Assembly: GCA_947455205.1 (NCBI GenBank)
Contig: CANGNF010000013.1
Location: 51,109 to 115,108, forward strand
Length of the DNA stretch: 64,000 nt
Direction: 5' to 3'
Source: Acetobacteraceae bacterium
Lineage (GTDB): Bacteria > Pseudomonadota > Alphaproteobacteria > Acetobacterales > Acetobacteraceae
Part shown: in pieces, positions 7,259-16,315 of the stretch
Layout of the letters: each line of letters opens with the position of its first letter
Position numbering within the stretch: the first letter of the stretch is position 1
Program-made: the position numbers and the translations under genes
The notes under the pieces: generated by a model
Databases searched by the model: none
What the model was told of the DNA's origin: nothing
What the model saw: the letters and a program-made list of their open reading frames with translations, nothing else

Positions 7259-10182
7259 GCGCGCAGGCCCAGGCGTTGCAGCAGGCGTTGCCACCATGGC
7301 GCTTGCGGCGCCGCCTGGCGGGCGAGTGCGGCGAAGAACTGGCTGATGACGACGCGCGTGGCGCCATCCAGCAGGCGGCCGGCGATGCTGGCGACCTTGC
7401 CGCCGACCGCCGCTTCATAGCGGTAGGCGATGATGGTGGCGCCGTTGGCGTCGGTGAGCGTGACCTGGCCGCGGCCCTGGCCGAAGCCGAGCGCGCCGGC
7501 CGCGTTGCCGCTGAGGGTGAGGGCGTTGGGCTCATCGAGGTCCGACAGCGCGAGCGCGACGCGGTAGCGACCCTTGACCGGGCCGATGCCCAGCGTGACC
7601 TCGGCGGTGTAGTCGGTGGGGCTGGTGCGCTGGATGCCGTGCGCGCCGGGGACGATGGCCATCAGCGCATCGGGGTCGAGCAGCAGCGCCCAGAGCTGTT
7701 CGCGTGGCGCGTTGACGCGGGCCTGGCCTTCGCCACGCAGCAGGCGTTCGCCCTTGGGTGCGGCGGCGGGTGCGTTGGGTTCGGCGCCGTGCAGATGGGC
7801 GGCGAGCGTCGCGGGCAGCAGCGGCAGCGTGACGTCGTGCAGGCCGAGCGCATCGGCGACGGCATTGGCGATGCAGACCGGCGTGGACATGCAGTTGCCC
7901 TCGCCGACGCCCTTGGCGCCGAGCGGGGTGAAGGGCGAGGGGGATTCGTGGTGCAGGATGATCGGCGCCGGCACCTCCATGGCGGTGGGCACCAGGTAGT
8001 CGGCGAAGGTGCCGGTCTGCAGGCTGCCGTCATCGGCGTAGCTGTGCGCCTCATACAGCGCGGCGCCGAGCGCATGGGCGAAGCCACCGGTGACCTGGCC
8101 GGCGACCATGCCGGGGTGCAGCACCGTGCCGCAGTCATGCATCGTCACGTAGTGGTCGATGCGTGTCTCGCCGGTGATGCGGTCCACCTCGACGCCGCAG
8201 AAATCGAAGATGAAGCCGTGGCAGAGCGAGGAGTTGACCTCGTCGGATTCGTTGGGCGCGGTGAGTTCGGGGGGCGTCCACCAGGCGGTCTCGCGCAGCG
8301 GCGCGCTGTCCTCGGCGGGCAGGGTGCCGGGCGCCCAGTGCGGGCTGCTGGCGACGCGGGCGAAGGGCAGGGCGTTATCCGCGTTGCCGCTGGCGTGCAG
8401 CTTGCCGCCGGCCAGCACCACGTCTTCCGGCGGCACGTTCAGCAGCGGCGCGGCGATGCGCGTGAGCCGGGCACGCAGCTGCTGCGCGGCGATGCGGGCG
8501 ACGCCGGCGACGGCGGGGGCGAAGCGGCTGGCGTAGTTGCCGCTGGCGATGCTCCAGGCGTCCTTTGCGGTGTCGATATCCGTGACCACGCGGATGTCCT
8601 GCGGGCGAAGGCCGAGTTCGTCGGCGACGACCTGCGCCAGCACGGTGCGGTGGCCCTGGCCCTGCGGCACGCTGGCGACATGGACGGAGACGCTGCCGAC
8701 CGCGTCGCACTGGATGGTGGCCGTGGCCTGGGCGCCGTTCTTCGGGCCGGCGCGCTTGCGTTCCGCCGGTGTCAGCACGGCGGTGATGTAGCCCATGTTG
8801 GAGACGCTGGGTTCCACCACGGCGGTGTAGCCGATGCCGTAGTGCCGGCCCTGGGCGCGGGCGGCGTCACGGCGGCGGAGCAGTTCGTCGTGGCGGCCGT
8901 CGCGCAGCGCGGTCTCCAGCGCCGTCGCGTAGTCGCCGCTGTCCAGCAACGCGCCGGATGCGGTGCGGTAGGGCATGGCCGCCGTGGGCACCAGGTTGAG
9001 GCGGATGACGTCCAGCGGGTGCAGGCCCAGCGTGATGGCGATGCGCTGCACCAGGCGTTCCAGCGCGAAGTAGACCTGCGGGCCGCCGAAGCCGCGGTTC
9101 AGCCCGGTGGGCGCCTTGTTGGTCAGCACCACGCGGTTGCGGATGGCGACGTTGCGGATGGCGTAGGCGCCGGTCATGTTGCCGTGCATGCGGTAGAGCG
9201 TCGCCGGTTCCGGCGCACGCAGTTGCGCGCCGCAATCCTCCAGCTGGTCCCAGTCCAGCGCGGTGATGATGCCGTCGGCGGTGACGGCGGCTTCCAGGCG
9301 GGTCACGCGGTTGGTGGCGACGGAGGAGGCGGCCAGGTGCTCCAGCCGATCCTCCACCCACTTCACCGGGCGGCCACAGGCCTTGGCCGCCGCGGCGATG
9401 AGGACGATGTAGGGGAAGACGCCCTGCTTGACGCCGAAGCTGCCGCCGCTGTCCGGCGGCGTGCGCAGGCGGAGGCGATTGCCGGGCACGCGCAGCGCGC
9501 GGGCGATGACGGCGTGGATGCTGAACGGGCCCTGGAAGTTGGCGAAGACGTCGTAGCTGTCCTCACCCGGGTCGTATTCGGCCAGCACGCCGTAGCATTC
9601 TATCGGCGTGCAGGCGCTGCGCGGATAGGCGACATCGATGCGGACGCGATGCGCGGCGGCGGCGAAGGCGGCTTCGGGGTCGCCGTAGCGGAAGCGGCGT
9701 TCGCTGGCGAGGTTGCCCTTCAGGCCGTCATGCAGCACCGGCGCTGCGGGGGCGAGCGCGGCGACGGGGTCGGTGACGGCCGGCAGCGGGGCGTAGCGCA
9801 CCTCGATGAGGTCCAGCGCGTCTTCCGCGACGTAGCGGTCGGTGGCGACCACCACGACCACGGGCTCGCCGACATAGCGCACGCGCTCCACCGCGATGGG
9901 CCAGCATTCCATCGGCGCCTTGACGCCGACGACCAGGCTGGTGGTGGTGGCGCGGATATCCTCGCCGGTCAGGATGGCGGCGACGCCGGGCAGGGCGCGG
10001 GCGGCTGCTGTCTCGATGCCCTCGATACGCGCATGGCCGTGCGGGCTGCGCAGGATGGCGGCGTGCAGCGTGCCGGGCGGGGTGCCGCAATCATCGAAGT
10101 AGCGGCCACGGCCGGTCAGCAGCGCCGCGTCCTCGAACCGCGGCAGCGACTGGCCGACCCACTTGTCGCCCGGGCTGTCCAT
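7255..10182 (-). CDS. Molybdenum hydroxylase large subunit fused to a C-terminal CoxG (SRPBCC) domain
   Basis: A 975-residue protein. Residues 1-790 are a xanthine dehydrogenase-family molybdopterin subunit, with RGFGGPQ near 361 and the catalytic-glutamate motif GAKGVGEGN near 759. The form I CO dehydrogenase active-site loop (AYRCSFR) is absent, so CO is not the substrate. Residues 817-955 are a CoxG-like SRPBCC domain (starting GEGQARVNAPREQLW). CoxG is usually a separate small protein that helps maturation or membrane attachment of such enzymes. A hydrophobic/basic end (WWQRLLQRLGLRA) could contact the membrane. ATG 10182 overlaps the Bug gene stop; a TTG one codon upstream is less likely. 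The gene order L-M-S with ligase and crotonase suggests hydroxylation of a cyclic acid. Confidence 0.9.
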   Translation of the reverse strand: MDSPGDKWVGQSLPRFEDAALLTGRGRYFDDCGTPPGTLHAAILRSPHGHARIEGIETAAARALPGVAAILTGEDIRATTTSLVVGVKAPMECWPIAVERVRYVGEPVVVVVATDRYVAEDALDLIEVRYAPLPAVTDPVAALAPAAPVLHDGLKGNLASERRFRYGDPEAAFAAAAHRVRIDVAYPRSACTPIECYGVLAEYDPGEDSYDVFANFQGPFSIHAVIARALRVPGNRLRLRTPPDSGGSFGVKQGVFPYIVLIAAAAKACGRPVKWVEDRLEHLAASSVATNRVTRLEAAVTADGIITALDWDQLEDCGAQLRAPEPATLYRMHGNMTGAYAIRNVAIRNRVVLTNKAPTGLNRGFGGPQVYFALERLVQRIAITLGLHPLDVIRLNLVPTAAMPYRTASGALLDSGDYATALETALRDGRHDELLRRRDAARAQGRHYGIGYTAVVEPSVSNMGYITAVLTPAERKRAGPKNGAQATATIQCDAVGSVSVHVASVPQGQGHRTVLAQVVADELGLRPQDIRVVTDIDTAKDAWSIASGNYASRFAPAVAGVARIAAQQLRARLTRIAAPLLNVPPEDVVLAGGKLHASGNADNALPFARVASSPHWAPGTLPAEDSAPLRETAWWTPPELTAPNESDEVNSSLCHGFIFDFCGVEVDRITGETRIDHYVTMHDCGTVLHPGMVAGQVTGGFAHALGAALYEAHSYADDGSLQTGTFADYLVPTAMEVPAPIILHHESPSPFTPLGAKGVGEGNCMSTPVCIANAVADALGLHDVTLPLLPATLAAHLHGAEPNAPAAAPKGERLLRGEGQARVNAPREQLWALLLDPDALMAIVPGAHGIQRTSPTDYTAEVTLGIGPVKGRYRVALALSDLDEPNALTLSGNAAGALGFGQGRGQVTLTDANGATIIAYRYEAAVGGKVASIAGRLLDGATRVVISQFFAALARQAAPQAPWWQRLLQRLGLRA

Positions 10183-11159
10183 CAATCCACCGTGGCGCCG
10201 CTGCGGCGGACGATCTCGGCCCAGCGCGGCAACTCCGCGGCGATGAAGCGGGCGAATTCCTCGGGGCTGAGCGGCATCGGCTCGGTGCCCAGGGCTTCCA
10301 GCCGGGCGCGCATCTCCGGCGCGGTGAGGATGGCTGCGCTGGCTTGGTGCAGGCGCTGCAGGATCGGCGCTGGCGTGCCGGCAGGGCCCAGCAGGCCGAA
10401 CCAGCCGGCGGTCTCGTAGCCGTTCAGGCCGGCCTGCGCCATGGTCGGCACCTCCGCCAGCGCGGCGACGCGGTGGTTGACGGTGACGGCCAGCGCGCGG
10501 ATCTGCCCGGCCTTCACCTGCTCGATGACGTTGGGGACCAGCTGGAAGCTGGCGTCCAGCCGGTCGCTCTGCATGTCCAGCAGCAGCGGCGGCACGGCGC
10601 GATAGGGCACGTGGGTCAGCTTCACGCCGGCCACCTGCTCAAACTGCGTGCCGGCCAGATGCTGGCTGCTGCCATTGCCGATGGAGCCGTAGGTGAGCTT
10701 GCCGTCCTGCGCCTTGGCATGGGCGATGAACTCCGCCACCGAGCGCGCCGGCAGCGCGTTGCGCACCACCAGCACGTTGGGCACGCGGATCATGCCGATG
10801 ACGGGCGCGAAGTCCTTCACCGGGTCGTAGCCGACATTGCGGTACAGCGGCGGGTTGCTGCCATGCGTGCCGCTGGAGGCGATGACGAAGGTGTAGCCGT
10901 CGGCGGCTTCATGCGCGACATAGGCGGTGCCGATATTGCCGCCGGCGCCGCCGCGGTTTTCCACCACCACGCGCTGGCCCAGCACCGGGCCGAGCCGATC
11001 CGCCAGGATGCGCGCCACCGCGTCGCTGATGCTGCCGGGCGGGAAGGGCACGACGAAGCGCACCGGGCGGTCCGGCCAGGCGGATTGCGCCCGCGCCGTG
11101 GCGGCCAGGAAGGGCAGCGCCAGCGCCGCGCGTCGAGACAACCTGGCCGGCCGATTCAC
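10182..11159 (-). CDS. Tripartite tricarboxylate transporter substrate-binding protein (Bug/TctC family)
   Basis: A 325-residue periplasmic receptor. It has a twin-arginine-like signal (LSRRAALALPFLAATARA), then WPDRPVRFVVPFPPGSISD and the VENRGGAGGNIGT loop typical of Bug proteins, which bind carboxylated ligands. No TctA/TctB membrane genes are nearby. The GTG at 11159 gives the usual length and places the signal peptide at the N-terminus, but has no clear ribosome binding site. An ATG at 11219 would add 20 residues. It probably captures the substrate of the surrounding catabolic operon. Confidence 0.85.
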   Translation of the reverse strand: MNRPARLSRRAALALPFLAATARAQSAWPDRPVRFVVPFPPGSISDAVARILADRLGPVLGQRVVVENRGGAGGNIGTAYVAHEAADGYTFVIASSGTHGSNPPLYRNVGYDPVKDFAPVIGMIRVPNVLVVRNALPARSVAEFIAHAKAQDGKLTYGSIGNGSSQHLAGTQFEQVAGVKLTHVPYRAVPPLLLDMQSDRLDASFQLVPNVIEQVKAGQIRALAVTVNHRVAALAEVPTMAQAGLNGYETAGWFGLLGPAGTPAPILQRLHQASAAILTAPEMRARLEALGTEPMPLSPEEFARFIAAELPRWAEIVRRSGATVD

Positions 11160-11196
11160 GCCGCCGCGCCCAGCGGCGCTTTGGCGATCGGACGGC

Positions 11197-11835
11197 TCAG
11201 TCCAGCGAGATGGCCGCATCGACATACCCCTTGTAGCTCTGGCTCTTCGGCTTGGCGCGATCTTCCTCCCGCACATAGGCGATGGAGGATTTGCCGAGCA
11301 GGGCGGCGGGCAACACCATCACGCGAATGAAGCGGCTCGGGCGGTCAGCGGCCTGGGCGAAGACCGGTTCCGGCCCGGCCTCGAACCAGGCGCCGCCGGG
11401 GGCGTAGCTGGTGCTGTGGCCATCGGTGTCGATGCGGATGCCGCCGTCGATCAGGCAGCGGATGCCGGGGCCCTGATGGGTGTGCAGGAAGGCGCAGCCC
11501 CCGGCGGGGAAGGCGACGCTGTCGCAGCGCATCAGCAACTCCGGCGCCAGCGCAACGGGCGTGGTCAGCTTCAGCAGCGTGCGGCCTTCGCACGGAATCA
11601 CCGCGCGGCCGTCATGCACCAGCTCGAACCGCCAGAGCGCGGCGCCGTGCGGGCCGGCGGTGAGCGTGGCCGCGCCCTTGCCATGCCAGGCGCTGTCGTC
11701 GGCGTAGGTCTTGCCGCCGACGCTGACGCTGCCATGCGCGACGTAGCAGATGCGGTTGTACACATCAGGCGCCGGGAAGCTGAGCGTGGCGCCGGCGACG
11801 AGCGTGTCTTCCAGCAGGCGGAGATGCCAGGCCAT
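11197..11835 (-). CDS. Cupin-fold protein
   Basis: A 212-residue protein with two cupin-like halves. The second has the recognisable segment AFLHTHQGPGIRCLIDGG followed by GAWFEAGPEPVFAQ, consistent with a metal-binding beta-barrel (His-X-His and a later Glu). No signal peptide is seen. It sits three bases after the 2-hydroxyacid oxidase gene and before the Bug receptor. It may be a small dioxygenase, isomerase or binding protein of the same pathway; the reaction cannot be assigned. Confidence 0.7.
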   Translation of the reverse strand: MAWHLRLLEDTLVAGATLSFPAPDVYNRICYVAHGSVSVGGKTYADDSAWHGKGAATLTAGPHGAALWRFELVHDGRAVIPCEGRTLLKLTTPVALAPELLMRCDSVAFPAGGCAFLHTHQGPGIRCLIDGGIRIDTDGHSTSYAPGGAWFEAGPEPVFAQAADRPSRFIRVMVLPAALLGKSSIAYVREEDRAKPKSQSYKGYVDAAISLD

Positions 11836-11838
11836 GGT

Positions 11839-13110
11839 TCAGTTGCCCTGCTGCAGCCAGATGGCGTTGGGGTGCAGGATGGTGGCGTTCTTCGCCTCCT
11901 CCACCGTGCGCGCGCCGGATTGGGCGAAGGTGCCGCGCACTTCTTCCAGGAAGGCCGCGGTCTGGTGGTCGCCGCCTTCCTCTCCCAGCGCCGCCACGGC
12001 CCAGAGGAAGGCGCGGCCGGAGAAGCAGAAATCGGCGCCGGCGGCCAGGGCGCGGGTCACGTCCAGCCCGCTGCGGACGCTGCTGTCCAGCATCACCGTC
12101 GCACGGCCCTGCAACTGCGCGGCAATGGCCGGCAGCGTGTCGATGCTGGCCGGCGCCGCATCGAATTGCCGGCCGCCATGGTTGGAGACCAGCACGCCAT
12201 CGCAGCCGAGCTGCACCGCGAGCTCGGCGTCCTCCGGGTGCTGGATGCCCTTGACCACCAGCGGGCCCTGCCAGATGTCGCGGATGCGGGAGATCACCTC
12301 CCAGGTCAGGCCGCTGTTCATGTTCTGCTGCACGAAGGCGGCGATGTCCTGGGCGCCGGCATTGTCGCCGACATACTTGGCCATGTTGGGGAAGCGCGGC
12401 TGGCCATGGCGCAGGGAGCGCAGCGCCCAGCGCGGGTGGCGCATGATCTCCAGCATCACATCCGGGCGGAACTTGAAGGGCACCACCAGGCCGTTGCGGA
12501 TGTCGTGCACGCGCTTCTGCCGGGCGGGCACGTCCAGCGTCAGCATCAGCCCGTGCGCGCCGACGGCCTGGGCGCGGCGGACCAGGTCGAAGCTGATCTG
12601 GTGGTTGTCGCGCGGCACGCCGTAGAGCTGGTACCAGAACACGTCCGGCGCCAGCGAGGCCAGGCGTTCCATGCCCACATTGGCGACGGTGGAGGAGACG
12701 TAGGGGATGCGCGCCTTCTGCGCCGCGGCAGCGAGGATGGCGTCCATCTCCGGCCAGATCATGCCGATATTGCCCATGGGGGCGACACCGACGGGCATGG
12801 CGTAGCTGCGGCCGAACAGCGTCGCGGTGGTGTTGACCTGGCTCACATCCACGCCGTAGCGCGGCACGATGCGGACCGCGTCCATCGCTTCGCGGTTGTG
12901 GCTGTGGTTGGGCGCGCCATCGCCGGCGCCGCCGGCGGCGAACCAATAGGCGAAGCTGGGCGTGCGGCGTTCCGCATGTTCCTGCAACTCGCGGAAGGTG
13001 GGGAAGCGGCGGCGCAGTTCAGCCGGGCGTCCGCTCAACCCGCCCTGGCCCCAGCCGGCGGGTTTTTGTCCGGCGCTCGCGCCGGCGGGCATCATTTGTG
13101 TCTGGCTCAA
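11839..13110 (-). CDS. FMN-dependent alpha-hydroxy-acid oxidase/dehydrogenase
   Basis: A 423-residue enzyme of the lactate/glycolate/mandelate dehydrogenase family, oxidising a 2-hydroxyacid to the 2-oxoacid. The catalytic segment SNHGGRQFD (about 334-342) includes the family's His base and substrate-binding Arg; VKGIQHPEDA carries the FMN-contact lysine. TTG 13110 is preferred because GGGGGG lies seven bases upstream, whereas the first in-frame ATG (13095) has no ribosome binding site. An N-terminal extension of about 30 Gly/Pro-rich residues precedes the conserved domain. It is the second gene of the operon, after ubiD. Confidence 0.88.
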   Translation of the reverse strand: MSQTQMMPAGASAGQKPAGWGQGGLSGRPAELRRRFPTFRELQEHAERRTPSFAYWFAAGGAGDGAPNHSHNREAMDAVRIVPRYGVDVSQVNTTATLFGRSYAMPVGVAPMGNIGMIWPEMDAILAAAAQKARIPYVSSTVANVGMERLASLAPDVFWYQLYGVPRDNHQISFDLVRRAQAVGAHGLMLTLDVPARQKRVHDIRNGLVVPFKFRPDVMLEIMRHPRWALRSLRHGQPRFPNMAKYVGDNAGAQDIAAFVQQNMNSGLTWEVISRIRDIWQGPLVVKGIQHPEDAELAVQLGCDGVLVSNHGGRQFDAAPASIDTLPAIAAQLQGRATVMLDSSVRSGLDVTRALAAGADFCFSGRAFLWAVAALGEEGGDHQTAAFLEEVRGTFAQSGARTVEEAKNATILHPNAIWLQQGN

Positions 13111-13123
13111 TGCATGTCCCCCC

Positions 13124-14503
13124 TCAAACCCGGCTGCGCCACTGCGTGGCGTCGCCGGTCTCCAACACGTCCTGCAACCTGACCTCGGCCTGGCCGGGCA
13201 CCGCGATGCGCTTGAACTTCAAGGGCGGCGCGGCGAGCGGCCTGGTGGCGTCCAGCCCCATCTTGGCGCCAAGCCCGTCCTCGGCGGAAGGGTCCAGGCG
13301 CGAGCCCTGGCTGTTGCCGATGACCAGCAGGTCCCGGTCGGCCTGGAAGCGCGTGGCGATGGCCCACTCGACCTCGGTGGGGTCGTGGATATCAACGTCC
13401 TCATCGACGACGACGACCTGCTTGATGTCGTAGTGGCCGGCGAAGGCGCCCATCATGATGTTCTTAGCCTCGCCCTCGCTGCGCTTCTTGATCTGCACCG
13501 CCAGGTGGTAGCGCATGACGCCGCCGCGGCCGAGATGCACGTCCAGCACGTTGGGGAAGCTGCGCTTGAGGTGCGAGAGCATCGAGGCCTCGCGCGGGAT
13601 GCCGCCGAGCAGCAGGTGTTCCAGCCCGCCACCGACGATGGTGTGGAAGATCGGCGCCTGGCGCGTGGTGACGCAGTCCACCTGGATGACGTGACGCTTG
13701 GCGCGTTCGCCGTAGTATTGCGGGAACTCGCCGAAGGGGCCTTCCTCCTCGCGGGCTTCGCGCAGCACGCGGCCCTCGATGATGATTTCTGCCTGGGCCG
13801 GCACGCGGACATTGTTGGTCAGGCACTTCACCACCGGCATGGGCGCGCCGTGCAGGGCGCCGGCGATTTCCAGCTCATCCGCGTCCAGCGGCGCGATGGC
13901 CTGGCTGGCCAGCAGCGTGATCGGGTCCACGCCGATGACGATGGCGACTTCCAGGTCCTGGCCCATTTCCTCGGCCATGTGCAGGTAGCTCATGGTGTGG
14001 CGCGGCAGGATGAGGACGCCGAGGCGGTCCGGGCCGTTGACCTGCAGGCGGTGGATGGCGACGTTCTGGATGCCGTTCTGCGGGTTGCGGCTGAGGCAGA
14101 GGCCGGCGCTGATATAGGCGCCGCTGTCGAGTTCGTTGTGCGTGGGGATCGGCAGCAGCTTCATCAGGTCGATGCCGTCGCGGTGGACCACCTGTTGCGA
14201 GGGCGCGTCCTTTACCTCGGCGCAGGGCAACGGGTTGGCGGCCGCGTGCTGGAAGCGGCCGAGCAGCCCGGCGGGTGTCACGCCCATGGCTTCCGCCATC
14301 CAGCCGCGGTCGCTGGTCAGGCCGGAGACGACGGGGATGGGGTGGCCTCCCGGTTGCGGGAACAGGCTGGCCTTGCGGCCGTCCAGCCGGTTGGCGATGG
14401 CGGCGACCTGGTGCACCAGGCCCGCGCCGGGGCGGGCCACAGCCAGGCGGTCAGTGGAAGCCAGGCGGTCCAGCCAGTCGCGCAGCGTGGTGATCGGCGC
14501 CAT
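13124..14503 (-). CDS. UbiD family prenylated-FMN (de)carboxylase
   Basis: A 459-residue protein with UbiD-family hallmarks: the EEGPFGEFPQYYG segment (about 250-262), carrying acidic residues of the catalytic/metal site, and GGGLEHLLLGGIPREA. These enzymes reversibly decarboxylate aromatic or alpha,beta-unsaturated acids with prenyl-FMN made by a UbiX partner; no ubiX is in this window. In a catabolic operon with a CoA ligase and a molybdenum hydroxylase it is more likely a degradative (de)carboxylase than the ubiquinone enzyme. ATG 14503 has AAGGAAG six bases upstream. It is probably the promoter-proximal gene of the minus-strand operon. Confidence 0.9.
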   Translation of the reverse strand: MAPITTLRDWLDRLASTDRLAVARPGAGLVHQVAAIANRLDGRKASLFPQPGGHPIPVVSGLTSDRGWMAEAMGVTPAGLLGRFQHAAANPLPCAEVKDAPSQQVVHRDGIDLMKLLPIPTHNELDSGAYISAGLCLSRNPQNGIQNVAIHRLQVNGPDRLGVLILPRHTMSYLHMAEEMGQDLEVAIVIGVDPITLLASQAIAPLDADELEIAGALHGAPMPVVKCLTNNVRVPAQAEIIIEGRVLREAREEEGPFGEFPQYYGERAKRHVIQVDCVTTRQAPIFHTIVGGGLEHLLLGGIPREASMLSHLKRSFPNVLDVHLGRGGVMRYHLAVQIKKRSEGEAKNIMMGAFAGHYDIKQVVVVDEDVDIHDPTEVEWAIATRFQADRDLLVIGNSQGSRLDPSAEDGLGAKMGLDATRPLAAPPLKFKRIAVPGQAEVRLQDVLETGDATQWRSRV

Positions 14504-14614
14504 GGCCGCTTCCTTGTCCCGTTTCCCGTGGGCGCATCCTACACGGCGCGTGGGATTGAGCCAGCGGGCGCGGCGGGCGTAGAGTGCGGGAAATCGAGGG
14601 AAGGAGCGGTGAGA

Positions 14615-16315
14615 ATGCAGGCCGACCTGGTTATCCGTGGCGGTACCGTGATGGACGGCACCGGCGCCGCGGCGCGTGAGGCCGATGTGGCCATCGCCGG
14701 CGGGCGCATTGTTGCTGTCGGCCAGGTCAGCGGGCGCGGCACCGAGGAGATCGACGCGAAGGGCCTGCTGGTGACGCCGGGCTTCGTCGATATCCATACC
14801 CATTACGATGCCCAGGCGGTGTGGGATGACCACATGGCGCCCAGCGCGTGGCATGGCGTGACCACCGGCGTGATGGGCAATTGCGGCGTCGGCTTCGCCC
14901 CCTGCAAGCCGGCCGACCGCAACAAGCTGGTGGAGTTGATGGAGGGCGTGGAAGACCTGCCCGGCGCCTGCCTGCATGAAGGGCTGGACTGGCAATGGCA
15001 GAGCTTTCCTGAATATCTGACCGCGCTGGAACGGCGACCGCGCGACATCGACCTCGGCGCGCTGCTGCCGCATGCGGCGGTGCGGGTCTTCGTGATGGGG
15101 GAGCGGGCGCTGGCGCTGGAGCCGGCGAACCAGGCGGATATCGCGCAGATGCGCGCGATCACCGCCGAGGCGGTGAAGGCCGGGGCGTTCGGTGTTTCCA
15201 CCAGCCGGACGATTTCCCACAAGACGCTGGCGGGCGACTACACGCCGACGCTGCGCGCGCTGGAGGCCGAGTTGACCGGGCTGGCGCAGGGCGTGGCGGA
15301 TGCCGGGCGCGGCTTCATGGAGATCGTCTCCGACTGGTTGCAGCCGGACCCCGCCGGCGAGTTCGCGATGATGCAGCGGATCCATGACGCGAGCGGGCGT
15401 CCCATCGTGTTCTCGATGACCGCGCGGCATGACCGCACCGAGGTGTGGAAGGAACTGCTGGCGCTGAGCGATGGCGCGGCGGCAGCGGGCAAGAGCATTC
15501 GCCCGGTGTTTCCGCCACGGCCCATCGGGATATTGCTGGGGCTGCGCGGCACGCAGAATCCATTCAGCGGTTGCGCGTCGTATCGGGCCATCGCGCATCT
15601 TCCGCTGGCGGAGCGGGTGGCGGCGATGCGCGACCCCGCGGTGCGCGCGCGCATTCTCAGCGAGGACCCGGTGAAGGACAGCGTCTTCCCGCTGATCCAG
15701 CGCATCGGCTATGCGCGGATGTTCCTGTTCCAGGACCCGCCGAACTACACGCCGCCGCGGGAGCAGAGCATCGAGGCGATTGCCGCGCGCGAAGGGCGCA
15801 CCGCGCCGGAGGTGGCCTATGACATGCTGCTGGCGGATGAGGGCCGCAGCTTCATCTTCACCGCGCTGACCAACTATGCCGACTACACGCTGAACCCCAG
15901 CGAGGAGTGCTTGCGCCACCCCAACACCATCATGGGGCTGAGCGATGGCGGCGCGCATGTCGGCTTCATCAGCGATGGCAGCTTCCCCAGCTTTTTGCTG
16001 GCGCATTGGGGGCGCGGGCGCGGCTTTGCGCTGGAGGAGTTGGTGCGGCGGCTGACCAGCGACACGGCGGCGGCGGCCGGCTTCACCGACCGTGGCGTGC
16101 TGGCGCCGGGCAAGCTGGCGGACGTGAACCTGATCGACTTCGACAAGCTGCGGCTGCGGCGGCCCGATGTGGTGGCCGACCTGCCCGCCGGCGGCAAGCG
16201 GCTGATGCAGCGCGCCGATGGCTATGTTGCGACCATCAAGACCGGCGTCGTCACCTATCGTGACGGCGTTGCGACCGGGGCCTTGCCCGGCAAGCTGCTG
16301 CGTGGAGCCGCCTGA
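14615..16315 (+). CDS. N-acyl-D-amino-acid deacylase family amidohydrolase
   Basis: A 566-residue metallohydrolase. The N-terminal strand domain opens LVIRGGTVMDGTG, followed by the metal motif GFVDIHTHYDAQ (about 57-68), a cysteine in MGNCGVGFAPC and the C-terminal GLSDGGAHVGF. The family removes acyl groups from D-amino acids or opens cyclic amides in the cytoplasm. ATG 14615 follows AAGGAG at a good distance. It is the first gene of a five-gene operon with leuCDB and a Bug receptor; it stops at 16315 and leuC starts at the next base. Confidence 0.88.
   Translation: MQADLVIRGGTVMDGTGAAAREADVAIAGGRIVAVGQVSGRGTEEIDAKGLLVTPGFVDIHTHYDAQAVWDDHMAPSAWHGVTTGVMGNCGVGFAPCKPADRNKLVELMEGVEDLPGACLHEGLDWQWQSFPEYLTALERRPRDIDLGALLPHAAVRVFVMGERALALEPANQADIAQMRAITAEAVKAGAFGVSTSRTISHKTLAGDYTPTLRALEAELTGLAQGVADAGRGFMEIVSDWLQPDPAGEFAMMQRIHDASGRPIVFSMTARHDRTEVWKELLALSDGAAAAGKSIRPVFPPRPIGILLGLRGTQNPFSGCASYRAIAHLPLAERVAAMRDPAVRARILSEDPVKDSVFPLIQRIGYARMFLFQDPPNYTPPREQSIEAIAAREGRTAPEVAYDMLLADEGRSFIFTALTNYADYTLNPSEECLRHPNTIMGLSDGGAHVGFISDGSFPSFLLAHWGRGRGFALEELVRRLTSDTAAAAGFTDRGVLAPGKLADVNLIDFDKLRLRRPDVVADLPAGGKRLMQRADGYVATIKTGVVTYRDGVATGALPGKLLRGAA

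Noticed and set aside
7255..10182. Aerobic CO dehydrogenase (coxL)
   Set aside because: The form I active-site loop AYRCSFR is absent; the motif is the xanthine dehydrogenase-like RGFGGPQ.
5949..10182. 4-hydroxybenzoyl-CoA reductase (hcrABC)
   Set aside because: The FAD subunit lacks the cysteine-rich insertion that binds the extra [4Fe-4S] cluster.
7276..10419. Long plus-strand open frame opposite the molybdenum large subunit
   Set aside because: The translation is a Gly/Ala/Arg/His-rich shadow; the minus strand carries intact motifs throughout.
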